A DNA stretch of 64,000 nt from Acidisphaera sp. S103 (GTDB taxonomy: Bacteria > Pseudomonadota > Alphaproteobacteria > Acetobacterales > Acetobacteraceae), in NCBI RefSeq assembly GCF_009765975.1, contig NZ_LMUJ01000051.1, forward strand, positions 128,924 through 192,923, given 5' to 3'. Below, in pieces: positions 1 through 9,012 of this stretch. The translations under genes and the position numbers were made by a program. Under the pieces are notes generated by a model. The model worked only from the letters and a program-made list of their open reading frames with translations. It had not been told where the DNA came from and did not search any database. Within the stretch, counting starts at the first letter, position 1. Every line of letters begins with the position of its first letter.

Positions 1-964
1 GCAGGCCGAGGAAGCCGATCAGGCCCCACCAGATGTAGAATTTTCCATACATCGCTGTGGACCAGTGGCGTTCGTGCGAAAGGTACAGCGGCATCCAGTT
101 GCCGACCGTGCCGTAGATGGTGGTGGAACAGCAGGCGATGAAGGTGGCCACGCCGGTGTTGCGGCGCATGTCGGGCAGGAATAGCTGGCTGATCGGGATG
201 CGCCTGGCTTTGGCGGCCCATTCCCGGTCGGCGGGCGACAGCAGCATGCCCTCGGACTTTGCTCGAGTGATGCGCGCCTTGCGGTCCTGCATGCGGACCC
301 AGTAGGGGGATTCCGGGCATTTTGCTCGGACATAGACGGCGATCACGGAGACGACGGCAGGGACCATGAAGGCGAAGCGCCAGCCGAAGCCGGCGATGAC
401 ATAGGTGGCGATGGCGCCGGCGAGGGCGGCGCCGAAGCACCAGGTGCCGCGGCTGATGCCGACGATGCGGCCGCGTAAGTGGGCGGGCCAGGTTTCGGCC
501 ACAAGCATCGATCCCAGCGACCACTCGCCGTTCAGGGCGAAGTTGACGATGCAGCGGACGGCCACGAAGGCCGCCCATGTCGTGGTGAGCGCCAGCACCG
601 GCATCATCAGCGAGAACAGCGCGATGTTGAGCGCCAGCAAGGTGCGCCGTCCGTAACGGTCGGCGAGCCAGGGCCAGACGAACATGCCCAGGATGCCGAC
701 CAGCAGGGCGATTTGCAGGCCCGACCGGTAGTCGGGGACGCTGAGGCCGAATTCCTTGATCAGCAGAGGCGAGGCCAGCGCCATGATCACGCCGTCCATG
801 CCGTCGAAGCCCCAGCCGAGACCATTGGCGACGGCGATGTGCCAGTGCGTCGATGTGACGCGGGTTTGGTCGGAGGCGGCGCGGAAGGCCGCCGACTGGC
901 GATAACGTTCTTCAAGCGACCCGATCTCGACGGGTTCGTTGCCGGTATCGACGATGGCACTCAT
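1..964 (-). CDS. MFS transporter, C-terminus cut off by window edge
   Basis: Reading leftward from an ATG at 964, the frame is open to the window edge (about 321 codons), giving the N-terminal three quarters of a major facilitator superfamily permease. Visible features are a hydrophilic N-terminus, a TM1 segment around residues 33-60 containing GWGFDGMDG, and the loop 2-3 signature WLADRYGRR. This resembles the aromatic-acid/sialic-acid symporter branch of MFS. The protein would be an inner-membrane proton-coupled importer of an organic acid; the substrate cannot be read from sequence. It lies 52 bp downstream of the esterase gene on the same strand, so co-transcription is possible. The start is supported by the position of the conserved first TM helix. 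Confidence 0.85.
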   Translation of the reverse strand, partial: MSAIVDTGNEPVEIGSLEERYRQSAAFRAASDQTRVTSTHWHIAVANGLGWGFDGMDGVIMALASPLLIKEFGLSVPDYRSGLQIALLVGILGMFVWPWLADRYGRRTLLALNIALFSLMMPVLALTTTWAAFVAVRCIVNFALNGEWSLGSMLVAETWPAHLRGRIVGISRGTWCFGAALAGAIATYVIAGFGWRFAFMVPAVVSVIAVYVRAKCPESPYWVRMQDRKARITRAKSEGMLLSPADREWAAKARRIPISQLFLPDMRRNTGVATFIACCSTTIYGTVGNWMPLYLSHERHWSTAMYGKFYIWWGLIGFLGL

Positions 965-1016
965 GGTCCTGGTGCTCCGTTTCTTCCCGGTCACCAGTAG
1001 GCACGTAGCGCGTGGA

Positions 1017-2000
1017 TCAGTCCAGCCCGAGGAACCTGGCGATGCCGGCGGTGGCGTCCACCTGGGCGGGTTCGACGAAGCGGCCGGGCTCCACCACGCG
1101 GCGGCCGACGGGGTAGGCGTGCGGCAGATGCGGCAGCGACCACAGCTCGACCTGGGGCTGTTTGGCGTTGGGCCACATCTGGTGGCGCACGCCGTTGCGG
1201 GTCTGTTCGGCGACCTCCGGGGCGGTGAGGCCGTGCAGCGCGCGCCATTGTGTGGCGAGGAGGGCGGCGTTGCCGGGTGCGACGGTGGTGTCGGCCTGGC
1301 CGTGCCAGATCGACAGGCGGGGCCAGGGGCCGCCGAACTCCGGCGGCGCGGCGGTGCGGGCTAGGGTGGCCCAGTGTTCGGGGCTTTGGTCGGGGCTGGG
1401 GGAGGCCATGCGCATAAGCGCCTCCATGGTCGAGCGGGCGGCGCCGACGGGCAGGCCGGCCACCGCGGCGCCGGCGGCGAACAGGTCGGGGTAGGCGGCC
1501 AGCAGGGCGGCGGCCATGGCGGCGCCGGCGGACAGGCCGACGACGAAGACCCGGGTGGGGTCGCTGCCGAAGCGGGCGATGGCGGCCCGGGTCATCTCGG
1601 CGATGGAGCCGGCTTCACCGGAGTCTCGGGTGGTGTCCTTGGGGTGGAACCACTGGAAGCAGCGGCCGGCGTGGTTGGCGCTGGCTTGTTCGGGCAGGAT
1701 CAGCGGGAAGCGATGGCGGTCGGCGCGCTCGATCCAGCCGGAATCGGCGGCGAAGGTGGCGGCGTCCTGGCCGCAGCCGTGCAGCAGGACCACCAGCGGG
1801 GCGCCTTGGATCGTGGGCGGGACGTAGGCGCGCATCCGAAGATGGCCGGGGTTGTCGCCGAAGCCCTGGAAATCGACCATCCGGCTGGGGCGTGCAAGCG
1901 GAGGCGGGTCGATTCGTGGGGTGTTCAGTTGGGTTTTGGCGATCCGGGTGGCCAGCTTGATGCCGGTGCGGAGTGCCTTGAAATTACGGGACCATTTCAT
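1017..2000 (-). CDS. PHB depolymerase-family esterase (LpqC-like)
   Basis: A 327-residue alpha/beta hydrolase of the extracellular polyhydroxybutyrate depolymerase / feruloyl-esterase-like family (esterase PHB). The oxyanion-hole region is LLHGCGQDA near residue 72, and the lipase box is GLSAG with catalytic Ser157. A conserved WFHP segment lies near residue 117, and the C-terminus carries the usual SIWHGQADTTV segment (an aspartate of the triad) and a late histidine (LPHAYP). There is no clear signal peptide, only a basic amphipathic N-terminus (MKWSRNFKALR), so export is uncertain. It probably hydrolyses short-chain polyester or an aromatic ester. The MFS gene follows on the same strand and may take up a product (inference). 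Confidence 0.85.
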   Translation of the reverse strand: MKWSRNFKALRTGIKLATRIAKTQLNTPRIDPPPLARPSRMVDFQGFGDNPGHLRMRAYVPPTIQGAPLVVLLHGCGQDAATFAADSGWIERADRHRFPLILPEQASANHAGRCFQWFHPKDTTRDSGEAGSIAEMTRAAIARFGSDPTRVFVVGLSAGAAMAAALLAAYPDLFAAGAAVAGLPVGAARSTMEALMRMASPSPDQSPEHWATLARTAAPPEFGGPWPRLSIWHGQADTTVAPGNAALLATQWRALHGLTAPEVAEQTRNGVRHQMWPNAKQPQVELWSLPHLPHAYPVGRRVVEPGRFVEPAQVDATAGIARFLGLD

Positions 2001-2161
2001 GTGGTGGGCGGTCTTTCAATGGGTCTGGGCTTAGATGGATGATGGATATGTTGCATTGCAGCATAAAATCAACCGAGGCTGCCGGTGTCATCTGGGTGGT
2101 CTGCCGCGCGTTTGCGCCTACACTGGCGTGGATTAACCGCTGACATCCGAGTCGCTCGATC

Positions 2162-2584
2162 ATGTTGCATGTGACCAAACTGGCCGTCGGCGTGCGAGAC
2201 ACCGACCATCTGCGCGAACTGCAGGCCGAACGCATGCTGACGCATCCTCGGCTGCGCCATCGCACGCGCAATTTCCCGCGGCGGCGGCTGGAGATCATCG
2301 ATGGCGGGTCGATGTACTGGGTGATCGCCGGGACGATGATGGCCAGGCAGCGTATCGTCGATATCGTCGAGGATGAACGGGACGACCGGACGCCGTGCAC
2401 CAGCTTTATCCTCGATCCGGAGTTGGTGGTGTTGGCGGGGCGGCCGACGCGGGCGTTCCAGGGGTGGCGGTATCTCGATGCGGATGCCGCGCCGCCGGAT
2501 ATGCCGGCGTTCGGGGCGATCCTGGGGTTGGAGAGTTTGCCGGCGGCGCTGCGCCACGAGTTGCGGGCGCTGTGCCTGCTTTGA
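2162..2584 (+). CDS. DUF1489 family protein
   Basis: A 140-residue soluble protein with the pattern of the DUF1489 family, which is almost restricted to Alphaproteobacteria and has no known function. Recognisable features are the start MLHVTKLAVG, the central HRTRNFPRR and GGSMYWVI segments, and the WRYLDADAAPPD segment near the C-terminus. Length is typical of the family. The gene is divergent from the esterase at 2000 and is followed by more than 500 bp without a gene. It has been seen next to many different genes in this class, so context gives no function. Confidence 0.85.
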   Translation: MLHVTKLAVGVRDTDHLRELQAERMLTHPRLRHRTRNFPRRRLEIIDGGSMYWVIAGTMMARQRIVDIVEDERDDRTPCTSFILDPELVVLAGRPTRAFQGWRYLDADAAPPDMPAFGAILGLESLPAALRHELRALCLL

Positions 2585-2634
2585 GGATGCCGGCGTCGGG
2601 AATGGCGGCCGATCCTGGGGTGGAAGGCAAAGGA

Positions 2635-2778
2635 TTTTAACGCAGATGAACGCTGATTTCCGGAGGCGTGATTTTGCGAGCGGCGGATTGGCGGGTACCG
2701 ATTGATCCGTGCCGGATGGTCGCGCGGGGGCTTTGATCTGCATTCATTCCTGCTCATCTGCCTTCGTCTGCGTTAAAA
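2635..2778. repeat. Inverted repeat TTTTAACGCAGA ... TCTGCGTTAAAA
   Basis: A perfect 12-bp inverted repeat at 2635-2646 and 2767-2778, about 120 bp apart. Beyond the core, both arms continue with related CAGATGA/GCAGAT words (ACGCAGATGAACGCTGAT on one side, ACGCAGACGAAGGCAGATGA on the reverse of the other). This looks like two oppositely oriented copies of a short interspersed repeat rather than a transcription terminator, because the loop is too long. A related CGCAGAG-rich segment lies at 46170-46224. Confidence 0.6.
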
Positions 2779-2868
2779 TTCTTCGCGGTTGATCGGCCTG
2801 CCGCAGTCGTCAGAGATGGAGACTCAATACCCACACTTTGCAGCATGGGATGCGGCAACGTCGTGGGT

Positions 2869-2887
2869 GGCCGGAATACGCCCGGCC
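2869..2887. repeat. REP-like hairpin GGCCGG-N7-CCGGCC
   Basis: A short palindrome (arms GGCCGG and CCGGCC, loop AATACGC) followed by GTGATGG. The same arms, loop pattern and ATGACGG trailer occur at 13142-13165. This marks a small dispersed REP-type family in this genome. Confidence 0.5.
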
Positions 2888-3118
2888 GTGATGGGTGGGC
2901 CGAAGCCGGTTAGGTCAAACAATTCCCTGCCCACCGCTTATCCTGATTCTTATGGGGACCCGCCCGCCCTGACCCGACTCGATTGTTTCGGCTTGGAGCC
3001 CTTGGTCTGTTGGCTGTTTTGGCCGCCGCGCGGCGCTTCGAAATGTCATCAAAACTAAGTGCGATACGTCCGGAGGTTGGTTGCGCCGGCCTGGGGGACG
3101 GTGCAGAAGCGGGCTGAT

Positions 3119-4384
3119 ATGACGCATGTTCACGTGATCGGCGCGGGCCTGTCCGGCCTCTCGGCGGCTCTGTCGCTGACCGCGGCGGGCCGGACCGTGA
3201 CCGTACACGAGGCGGGTTCGGCGGCGGGTGGGCGTTGCCGGTCGTATTTCGACAAGGAACTTGGTCTGCGTATCGACAACGGTAACCACTTGCTGTTGTC
3301 GGGCAACCGTGCGGCACGGGCGTATATTGCCGAAGTGGGGGCCGAAAACGCGTTCGAGACAGCGAAGCGGGCGGTTTTTCCGTTCATGGACCTGAAGACC
3401 GGGGAACGCTGGTCGGTGCGTCCGAACAGCGGGCGGATTCCCTGGTGGGTGCTGACGGCGGGGCGCCGGGTGCCGGAAACACGGTTGTCCGACTATCTGG
3501 GCATGGCTCGGATCGTGCGTATCCGGGACGACACGCCGGTGGCCGACAGCATGCGGCGCGGACGTCTGTATTGGCGCCTGCTGGAGCCGATCGCGGTGGC
3601 CGCGCTGAACACCAGTTCGCAGGAGGGATTGGCCCGGCTGCTGGGGGCGGTGATGCGGGAGACGCTGCTGCGCGGGGGCAAAGCGTGCCGGGCGATGCTG
3701 CCGAAGGAAGGGTTGTCGGAGGGGTTGATCCATCCGGCCGTCGCAACGTTGCAGGGTCGGGGGGCCGAGGTCCGGCTCAACAGTCGGATCGCGGACATGA
3801 CGATCGAGGGCGGCCGGATCACGGCGCTGCGCGGGCCGGAGGGGGTGATCGCCGTGGGTCCGGACGATGCGGTGGTGCTGGCGGTGCCGCCGTGGGTCGC
3901 GGCGGACCTGCTGCCGGGGCTAATCGCGCCAGACGCGTTCGAAGCGATCCTGAACATCCACTACCGTTATGCGGCTGATCCCGGCGGGCCGCTGGGGAAA
4001 ACGGGGTTCATCGGCCTGACGTCCGGCACTGCGGAATGGCTGTTCAAGAAGCCGGGGCATGTTTCGGTCACCATCAGCGCCGCGAACAACATGGTTGACG
4101 ATGCCGCCCGGGCGATCGCCTCCCTGGTGTGGCCGAATGTCGTGGACGCGCTGGGGTTGCCGGCCAGTGCCAAGGAAACCTTGCCGGCCTATCGCGTGGT
4201 AAAGGAAAAGCGGGCCACGTTCACCGCCACGGCTCGGCAGGAGGTCCGGCGGCCCGCGGGCCGGACGGCGCATGCCAGCAACCTGGCTCTGGCGGGGGAT
4301 TGGACGGATACCGGCTTGCCCGCCACGATCGAGGGCGCCATAAGGTCGGGCCGTTCCGCCGCGGACGTCGTTCTCACGCTTTGA
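3119..4384 (+). CDS. hpnE: Hydroxysqualene dehydroxylase HpnE
   Basis: A 421-residue FAD-dependent amine-oxidase/phytoene-desaturase-like protein of the squalene-associated desaturase family. It reduces hydroxysqualene to squalene, the last step of the HpnCDE route. The N-terminus has the dinucleotide-binding motif VIGAGLSGLSAA followed by HEAGSAAGGRCRSY, then DNGNHLLLSGN, a substrate-site segment of this family. The C-terminus has the second FAD motif LAGDWTDTGLPATIEGAIRSG. The chosen ATG at 3119 puts the FAD motif at residue 5, as expected; an in-frame GTG at 3059 would add 20 residues with no similarity to the fold. The stop is 10 bp before shc, so hpnE-shc-hpnG form an operon. Confidence 0.9.
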   Translation: MTHVHVIGAGLSGLSAALSLTAAGRTVTVHEAGSAAGGRCRSYFDKELGLRIDNGNHLLLSGNRAARAYIAEVGAENAFETAKRAVFPFMDLKTGERWSVRPNSGRIPWWVLTAGRRVPETRLSDYLGMARIVRIRDDTPVADSMRRGRLYWRLLEPIAVAALNTSSQEGLARLLGAVMRETLLRGGKACRAMLPKEGLSEGLIHPAVATLQGRGAEVRLNSRIADMTIEGGRITALRGPEGVIAVGPDDAVVLAVPPWVAADLLPGLIAPDAFEAILNIHYRYAADPGGPLGKTGFIGLTSGTAEWLFKKPGHVSVTISAANNMVDDAARAIASLVWPNVVDALGLPASAKETLPAYRVVKEKRATFTATARQEVRRPAGRTAHASNLALAGDWTDTGLPATIEGAIRSGRSAADVVLTL

Positions 4385-4394
4385 CCGCAAGGAT

Positions 4395-6350
4395 ATGATG
4401 GGTTTGGATTCGATCTCCGCCCCGGTTCCCGGGGACGCGATCACCCTGCCGGTTCCTGATGACTCCGCGTTGCTGGACTCGGTAAACCGAGCGGCCGACG
4501 CGTTGATGCGGCGTCGGCAACCGGATGGGCATTTCGTTTTCGAATTGGAAGCGGATGCTACAATTCCCGCCGAATACGTACTGCTAGAGCACTTCCTGGC
4601 CCGCATTGACCCGGATCTGGAGGCTCGAATCGGCATCTATCTGCGCGCGACCCAAGGCGAACACGGCGGCTGGCCGCTGTTCCATGATGGGGTGTTCAAC
4701 ATCTCGGCCAGCGTGAAGGCATATTTCGCGCTGAAGGCGATCGGCGACGATCCGGATGCGCCGCATATGCGCCGCGCGCGGGAGGCGATCCTGGCGGCGG
4801 GCGGGGCGGAACGGACGAATGTGTTCACGCGGGCGCAGTTGGCGCTGTTCGGCGCGGTGCCGTGGCGTGCGGTGCCGGTGATGCCGCTGCAGATCATGCA
4901 TCTGCCGCTGTGGTTTCCGTTCCATCTGTCGAAGGTGTCGTACTGGTCGCGCACGGTGATGGTGCCGCTGCTGGTGCTGATGGCGCTGCGGCCGAAGGCG
5001 CGCAATCCGCGTGGGGTCGGCATTTCGGAGCTTTTCCGTACGCCGCCGGATCAGGTGAGCGACTGGATCCGGGGGCCGTACCGCTCCGGCTGGGGGCGCT
5101 TCTTCAAGGGGATCGATGCGGCGTTGCGGGTGGCCGTGCCGCTGTTGCCGAAGACGACGCGGCAGAGTGCGATCGGCAAAGCGGTGGCCTTCGTCACCGA
5201 ACGGCTGAACGGCGAGGACGGGCTGGGCGGGATCTACCCGGCGATGGCAAACAGCGTGATGATGTTCGACACACTGGGCTACGCGCCCGATCATCCGGAT
5301 GCCGCCATCGCGTGGCGGGCGGTGCGCAAGCTGCTGGTGATCGAGGCGGATCGGGCGTACTGCCAGCCCTGCCTGTCTCCGGTGTGGGATACTGGCCTGG
5401 CCGGGCATGCCCTGGCGGAAGCTGGGGTGGCGACAGACGCGGAGTGCGCGTGGCTGCGGCCGTTGCAGATCACCGATGTCGTGGGCGACTGGGCGGTACG
5501 GCGCCCCGATTTGCGTCCTGGCGGCTGGGCGTTCCAGTACAACAATCCGCATTATCCTGATGTAGACGACACGGCGGTGGTCGGGCTGCTGCTGCACCGG
5601 AACGGCGATCCAACCCATGTCGAGGCGATCGAGCGGGCTCGGGAGTGGGTGATCGGGATGCAGGCGTCCGATGGTGGCTGGGGCGCGTTCGAGCCGGAAA
5701 ACACGCACGGGTACCTGAATCATATTCCGTTCGCGGATCATGGCGCGCTGCTGGACCCGCCGACCGCGGATGTCAGCGCGCGCTGTGTGTCGTTCCTGGC
5801 GCAGATCGGTATGCCGGCCGAGGATCCGGTGATGGTGCGGGCGTTGGCGTATCTGCGGCGGGAGCAGGAGGCGGACGGAAGCTGGTTTGGCCGGTGGGGC
5901 ACCAACTATATCTATGGCACGTGGTCGGTGCTGTGTGCGCTAAATGCGGCCGGGGTGGCGCATGACGACCCGGCGATGGTGCGAGCGATGGATTGGCTGC
6001 TGTCCGTCCAGCGGCCGGATGGCGGCTGGGGTGAGGACGAGGAGAGCTACGGGGAGGCGCCGCACGGACGGTACAAGGAAAGCACACCGAGCCAGACGGC
6101 GTGGGCGTTGCTGGGGCTGATGGCGGCGGGGGCGGCGGATCATTCCGCCACAGCGCGTGGGATCGCCTTTCTGGCCGGGACGCAGAAATCGGATGGCGAG
6201 TGGGATGAGACGCCTTACACGGCGGTCGGTTTCCCGCGGGTGTTCTACTTGCGCTACCACGGCTACAAGCTATATTTCCCGCTGCTGGCAATCGCCCGCT
6301 ACCGCAATCTACGTCGGGGAAATGCTCATCGCGTCGAGGTGGGATTTTGA
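4395..6350 (+). CDS. shc: Squalene-hopene cyclase
   Basis: A 651-residue class II triterpene cyclase that protonates squalene and cyclises it to hopene/hopanol. It is a monotopic membrane protein. The acid motif DVDDTA (residues 389-394) contains the catalytic Asp. Several QW repeats are present, for example around QASDGGWGAFEPEN and VQRPDGGWGEDEESYG, and the C-terminal segment GFPRVFYLRYHGYK is typical. Length matches the family. The start is ATG 4395; a second ATG follows immediately. The gene sits between hpnE and hpnG and overlaps hpnG by 4 bp, pointing to translational coupling. Confidence 0.97.
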   Translation: MMGLDSISAPVPGDAITLPVPDDSALLDSVNRAADALMRRRQPDGHFVFELEADATIPAEYVLLEHFLARIDPDLEARIGIYLRATQGEHGGWPLFHDGVFNISASVKAYFALKAIGDDPDAPHMRRAREAILAAGGAERTNVFTRAQLALFGAVPWRAVPVMPLQIMHLPLWFPFHLSKVSYWSRTVMVPLLVLMALRPKARNPRGVGISELFRTPPDQVSDWIRGPYRSGWGRFFKGIDAALRVAVPLLPKTTRQSAIGKAVAFVTERLNGEDGLGGIYPAMANSVMMFDTLGYAPDHPDAAIAWRAVRKLLVIEADRAYCQPCLSPVWDTGLAGHALAEAGVATDAECAWLRPLQITDVVGDWAVRRPDLRPGGWAFQYNNPHYPDVDDTAVVGLLLHRNGDPTHVEAIERAREWVIGMQASDGGWGAFEPENTHGYLNHIPFADHGALLDPPTADVSARCVSFLAQIGMPAEDPVMVRALAYLRREQEADGSWFGRWGTNYIYGTWSVLCALNAAGVAHDDPAMVRAMDWLLSVQRPDGGWGEDEESYGEAPHGRYKESTPSQTAWALLGLMAAGAADHSATARGIAFLAGTQKSDGEWDETPYTAVGFPRVFYLRYHGYKLYFPLLAIARYRNLRRGNAHRVEVGF

Positions 6351-7018
6351 GAACCAGCACCGGGTCGAGACCGGGGTTTGTTGTTGGGCTGACGGCTGAG
6401 GCCCGGGTCGCGGAGCGGTTCGGCTATCCCGTGGTGGTTGGCGGTGGCACGCCGGAAGGTGCGGCCGACGCGGCATACCAATTGGTCGAAGAAGGGGTGA
6501 ATGCGCTGGTGAGCTTCGGCTTTGCTGGCGGTCTGGATCCGGCGTTGCGGCCGGGGTCGGTGATCATTCCTTCCGCCATCCTGTCCGAAGGGCATCTGTA
6601 TGCGGCGGAGCCGACGCTGGCCGACCGGTTCGGTGGGCTGACCGGGCACCGCCTGGTGGCCGGGACGCTGGCCGCGACGGATGTGAGCACCAAGCGCCAG
6701 TTGCACGCCGAGACCCGGGCGCATGCGATCGATTTGGAAAGCGGCAGTGTGGCGCGCGTTGCCCTGGCGCATGGATTGCCGTTTGTCGTCGTGCGGGCGA
6801 TTTCGGACGCGGCGGACCGGGATTTGCCGCCGGCCGCGTTGCTGGCGGTGGATCGGTGGGGCCGCATCGACCTGAGGCGTGTGCTGGCATCGCTGCTTCG
6901 GCAGCCCAGGCAGTTGCCGGGGCTGTTGGGTTTGGCGTTGGACGCCGCCCGCGCCCGCCGAGCGCTGGTCGGGCTGACGGCGCTGCGGCTATCCGGCCGG
7001 CAACACCAGCCGGCGTGA
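6347..7018 (+). CDS. hpnG: Hopanoid-associated nucleoside phosphorylase HpnG
   Basis: A 223-residue member of the nucleosidase/phosphorylase superfamily. HpnG removes adenine from adenosylhopane to give (phospho)ribosylhopane for side-chain elongation. Visible are the start GFVVGLTAEARVAERF, the glycine-rich segment VSFGFAGGLDPALRPG, the DLESGSVARVALAHG segment that carries substrate-binding Glu/Ser, and FVVVRAISDAADRDLPP. The start is a TTG at 6347 that overlaps the shc stop (TTGA), so re-initiation from shc is the simplest model. HpnH, which makes its substrate, is not in this window. Confidence 0.88.
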   Translation: MRTSTGSRPGFVVGLTAEARVAERFGYPVVVGGGTPEGAADAAYQLVEEGVNALVSFGFAGGLDPALRPGSVIIPSAILSEGHLYAAEPTLADRFGGLTGHRLVAGTLAATDVSTKRQLHAETRAHAIDLESGSVARVALAHGLPFVVVRAISDAADRDLPPAALLAVDRWGRIDLRRVLASLLRQPRQLPGLLGLALDAARARRALVGLTALRLSGRQHQPA

Positions 7019-7039
7019 CGCGCCGAACCGCTCAGGGCG

Positions 7040-7858
7040 CTATTTCGCGGCTGGTGCATAGCTCATGGCCTCGTGAGCGGGTTGCCAGTCGGCCTCGTCG
7101 CCGGCGGTTACTTTCGGGCGCCTGAACGACGTCGCGGTATCGAACCAGTCTCGCTTACCGTTGATGGTGGTGCTGTACTCCTCGTTGAGGATGCGCCCGT
7201 CCTCCATGTGAATGATCCGATCGGCGAATGGCAGAGCGCGCGGGTCGTGGGTGACCACCAGAACGCCCCGGTTGGTGTCCCTGGCGATGCGGGACAGAAG
7301 CAGCATGACCGCGTGGCCGTTTTCGCTGTCCAGCGCGCCGGTCGGCTCGTCCGCCAGGATGGCGGAGGCGTCGCCCACGATGGCTCGGGCGATCGCGACA
7401 CGCTGCTGCTCGCCGCCGCTAAGTTGGCGGGGGAATGCATTGATCTTGTGCGACAGGCCCACGGTCGCCAGCACGTCCTTTGCCTTGGCGAGGGCTGTTC
7501 CGGCGGGTTCGCCGCGCACATCCAGCGCCAGCCGGACGTTGTCCAGGGCCGAGAGGGTCGGCAGCAGGTGATAGTTCTGGAAGATGAACCCGATATGGTC
7601 GCGACGCAGTTCGGCCAACTGACCCGGCGGGGCGCCGGCGATCGAGCGGCCGAGGATGCGAACTTCGCCTGAGGTCGGCGTCAGCATGCACCCGAGGATG
7701 GAGAGCAGGGTCGTCTTGCCGCTGCCGGACGGTCCCATCAGCAGGGTCAGCTCACCGCCGGTGAGGGCCAGGCTGACGCCGTTCAGGGCGCGCACCTGGC
7801 TAGCCCCGGCGCCGAGGGTCTTGGTGATGTCGGTTGCTTCGATAACGGGTGCGGTCAT
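7040..7858 (-). CDS. ABC transporter ATPase, DevA/MacB-LolD type
   Basis: A 272-residue nucleotide-binding subunit. Walker [10 protein letters not shown] lies at residues 42-50, the Q-loop is [14 protein letters not shown], the signature is [14 protein letters not shown], Walker B and its glutamate are in [15 protein letters not shown], and the switch His is in VVTHDPRA. It energises the FtsX-like permease encoded immediately upstream. The start ATG at 7858 overlaps the permease stop as ATGA. A 40-residue C-terminal extension after the ATPase core is rich in charged residues and of unknown role. Transport of a lipid or lipoprotein-like molecule is the usual role of this class; the substrate here is unknown. 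Confidence 0.9.
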   Translation of the reverse strand: MTAPVIEATDITKTLGAGASQVRALNGVSLALTGGELTLLMGPSGSGKTTLLSILGCMLTPTSGEVRILGRSIAGAPPGQLAELRRDHIGFIFQNYHLLPTLSALDNVRLALDVRGEPAGTALAKAKDVLATVGLSHKINAFPRQLSGGEQQRVAIARAIVGDASAILADEPTGALDSENGHAVMLLLSRIARDTNRGVLVVTHDPRALPFADRIIHMEDGRILNEEYSTTINGKRDWFDTATSFRRPKVTAGDEADWQPAHEAMSYAPAAK

Positions 7859-9012
7859 TGTCTGAATACTCGCGCTGGGTCGATGCGGACGACCTGCACC
7901 ACGGCGGCGACGGAGGAGGTGACGCACATGAGGACCGTGAGCAGGAAGAGGCCGCCGGTCAGTTCCGGGGTCATGACAATCGGCAATGCCGTCCTGGCGG
8001 TCATCCCGACAACGATAAGACCGATGCCGGCGGCAACGGCGAAGCCGATCACGGCGCTGAGCACCGCCTGGGAGATGATGATTTTGTTGATGTAAAGATT
8101 GGATGAGCCGATAGCGCGCAGCGTGGCGAATTCATTCAGGTGATCCTTGGTGCTGGAATACAAGGTTTGCGCGATGATGACGGTGCCGACGATGGCGCCC
8201 AGCAGCGCGCCGGCAAACAGCGCGGCGCCAGCGCCGGTGCCGAACAGCCAAAAGTTGCGGCTACGGTTGCGGAATTCGTCGGGCGTCAGGACCTCAACCT
8301 TCGACAGTTTCGTCTGCAACTGGTTGCGGACGGCGGCGATATCGGTGTTGGGCGCGAGATTCACCAGCAGATAGGAGACCTTGCCGGGCGGGGTGCCCAT
8401 GTAGGCCTGCGCCCGGGCGAGCGGGGCGAAGACGTAGGGGGTGGTGGTGAAGGAGCGGATGCCGTCGGTGATCTCTGAGATCCGGGCCTTCTGGCCTCGG
8501 ATTTCAGTGGTGTCGCCGAGTTTGGTGATGCCGAGGCGTCCGAAATAGGTGGCGTCGACGGCGACGGCGTTGGGGGATGAGAGGGAGGCGGTATCGCCTT
8601 GGGTGACATTCCAGGGATGCAGTCCGGCGCCGCTTTCATCGGAACCGATGACGAAAACCGGTGTCGTGCCGCCGTTTGGCACTGTCCATTCGGAAAATCC
8701 GATCATCACCGGCGTGGCCTGGCTGACACCCGGGACCGCCAGGGCCTTTGTCCGGTCCTGTGCATCGAGCAGCGAGGGGTCCTCGAAGCATTTGGTTCCA
8801 AACGGAACTATCCAGAGGTCGGCGGGCGCATGATCGATCATTGTGGTGACCATGCGCTCGAAGCTGAGGAACAGGCCCATCTGGATGTTGACGAGAACGA
8901 TGGAGAAGACGATCCCGACGATGGTCGCGATGAAGCGCAGCCTGTCCTGCAGGAGATTCCGCGATGCGATCTTGATGATCAGCGACGTGGACATGGTGGG
9001 GCGCGCTTTCAT
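7855..9012 (-). CDS. ABC transporter permease, DevC/FtsX type
   Basis: A 385-residue four-TM permease with the MacB/FtsX topology. There is one TM near residues 25-50, then a large extracytoplasmic domain (about 50-255) and three C-terminal TM segments (about 265-290, 320-345, 355-380). The N-terminus SLIIKIASRNLLQDRLRF is typical of DevC-like proteins. The start at 9012 overlaps the acyltransferase stop (ATGA); the ATG at 8994 is an alternative. DevC proteins of cyanobacteria export glycolipids with a DevB adaptor, but no DevB-like adaptor gene lies in this operon. Confidence 0.87.
   Translation of the reverse strand: MKARPTMSTSLIIKIASRNLLQDRLRFIATIVGIVFSIVLVNIQMGLFLSFERMVTTMIDHAPADLWIVPFGTKCFEDPSLLDAQDRTKALAVPGVSQATPVMIGFSEWTVPNGGTTPVFVIGSDESGAGLHPWNVTQGDTASLSSPNAVAVDATYFGRLGITKLGDTTEIRGQKARISEITDGIRSFTTTPYVFAPLARAQAYMGTPPGKVSYLLVNLAPNTDIAAVRNQLQTKLSKVEVLTPDEFRNRSRNFWLFGTGAGAALFAGALLGAIVGTVIIAQTLYSSTKDHLNEFATLRAIGSSNLYINKIIISQAVLSAVIGFAVAAGIGLIVVGMTARTALPIVMTPELTGGLFLLTVLMCVTSSVAAVVQVVRIDPARVFRQ

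Larger units (their letters stand above)
2585..3118. other. Intergenic stretch with repeats, no convincing gene
   Basis: This gap separates the DUF1489 gene from hpnE. It holds a long-range inverted repeat (2635-2778), a REP-like hairpin (2869-2887) and otherwise unassigned sequence. An 89-codon open frame at 2789-3058 (TTG start) has no recognisable domain and a composition unlike the neighbours. I do not call it a gene. hpnC and hpnD, which normally precede hpnE, are not here. Confidence 0.6.

Noticed and set aside
1374-2042. 222-codon Gly-rich frame antisense to the esterase
   Set aside because: Typical antisense artefact of GC-rich codons; the esterase with its GLSAG box is certain.
2789-3058. 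89-codon frame before hpnE
   Set aside because: TTG start, no ribosome site, no domain, and it overlaps a REP-like hairpin. It does not resemble HpnC or HpnD.
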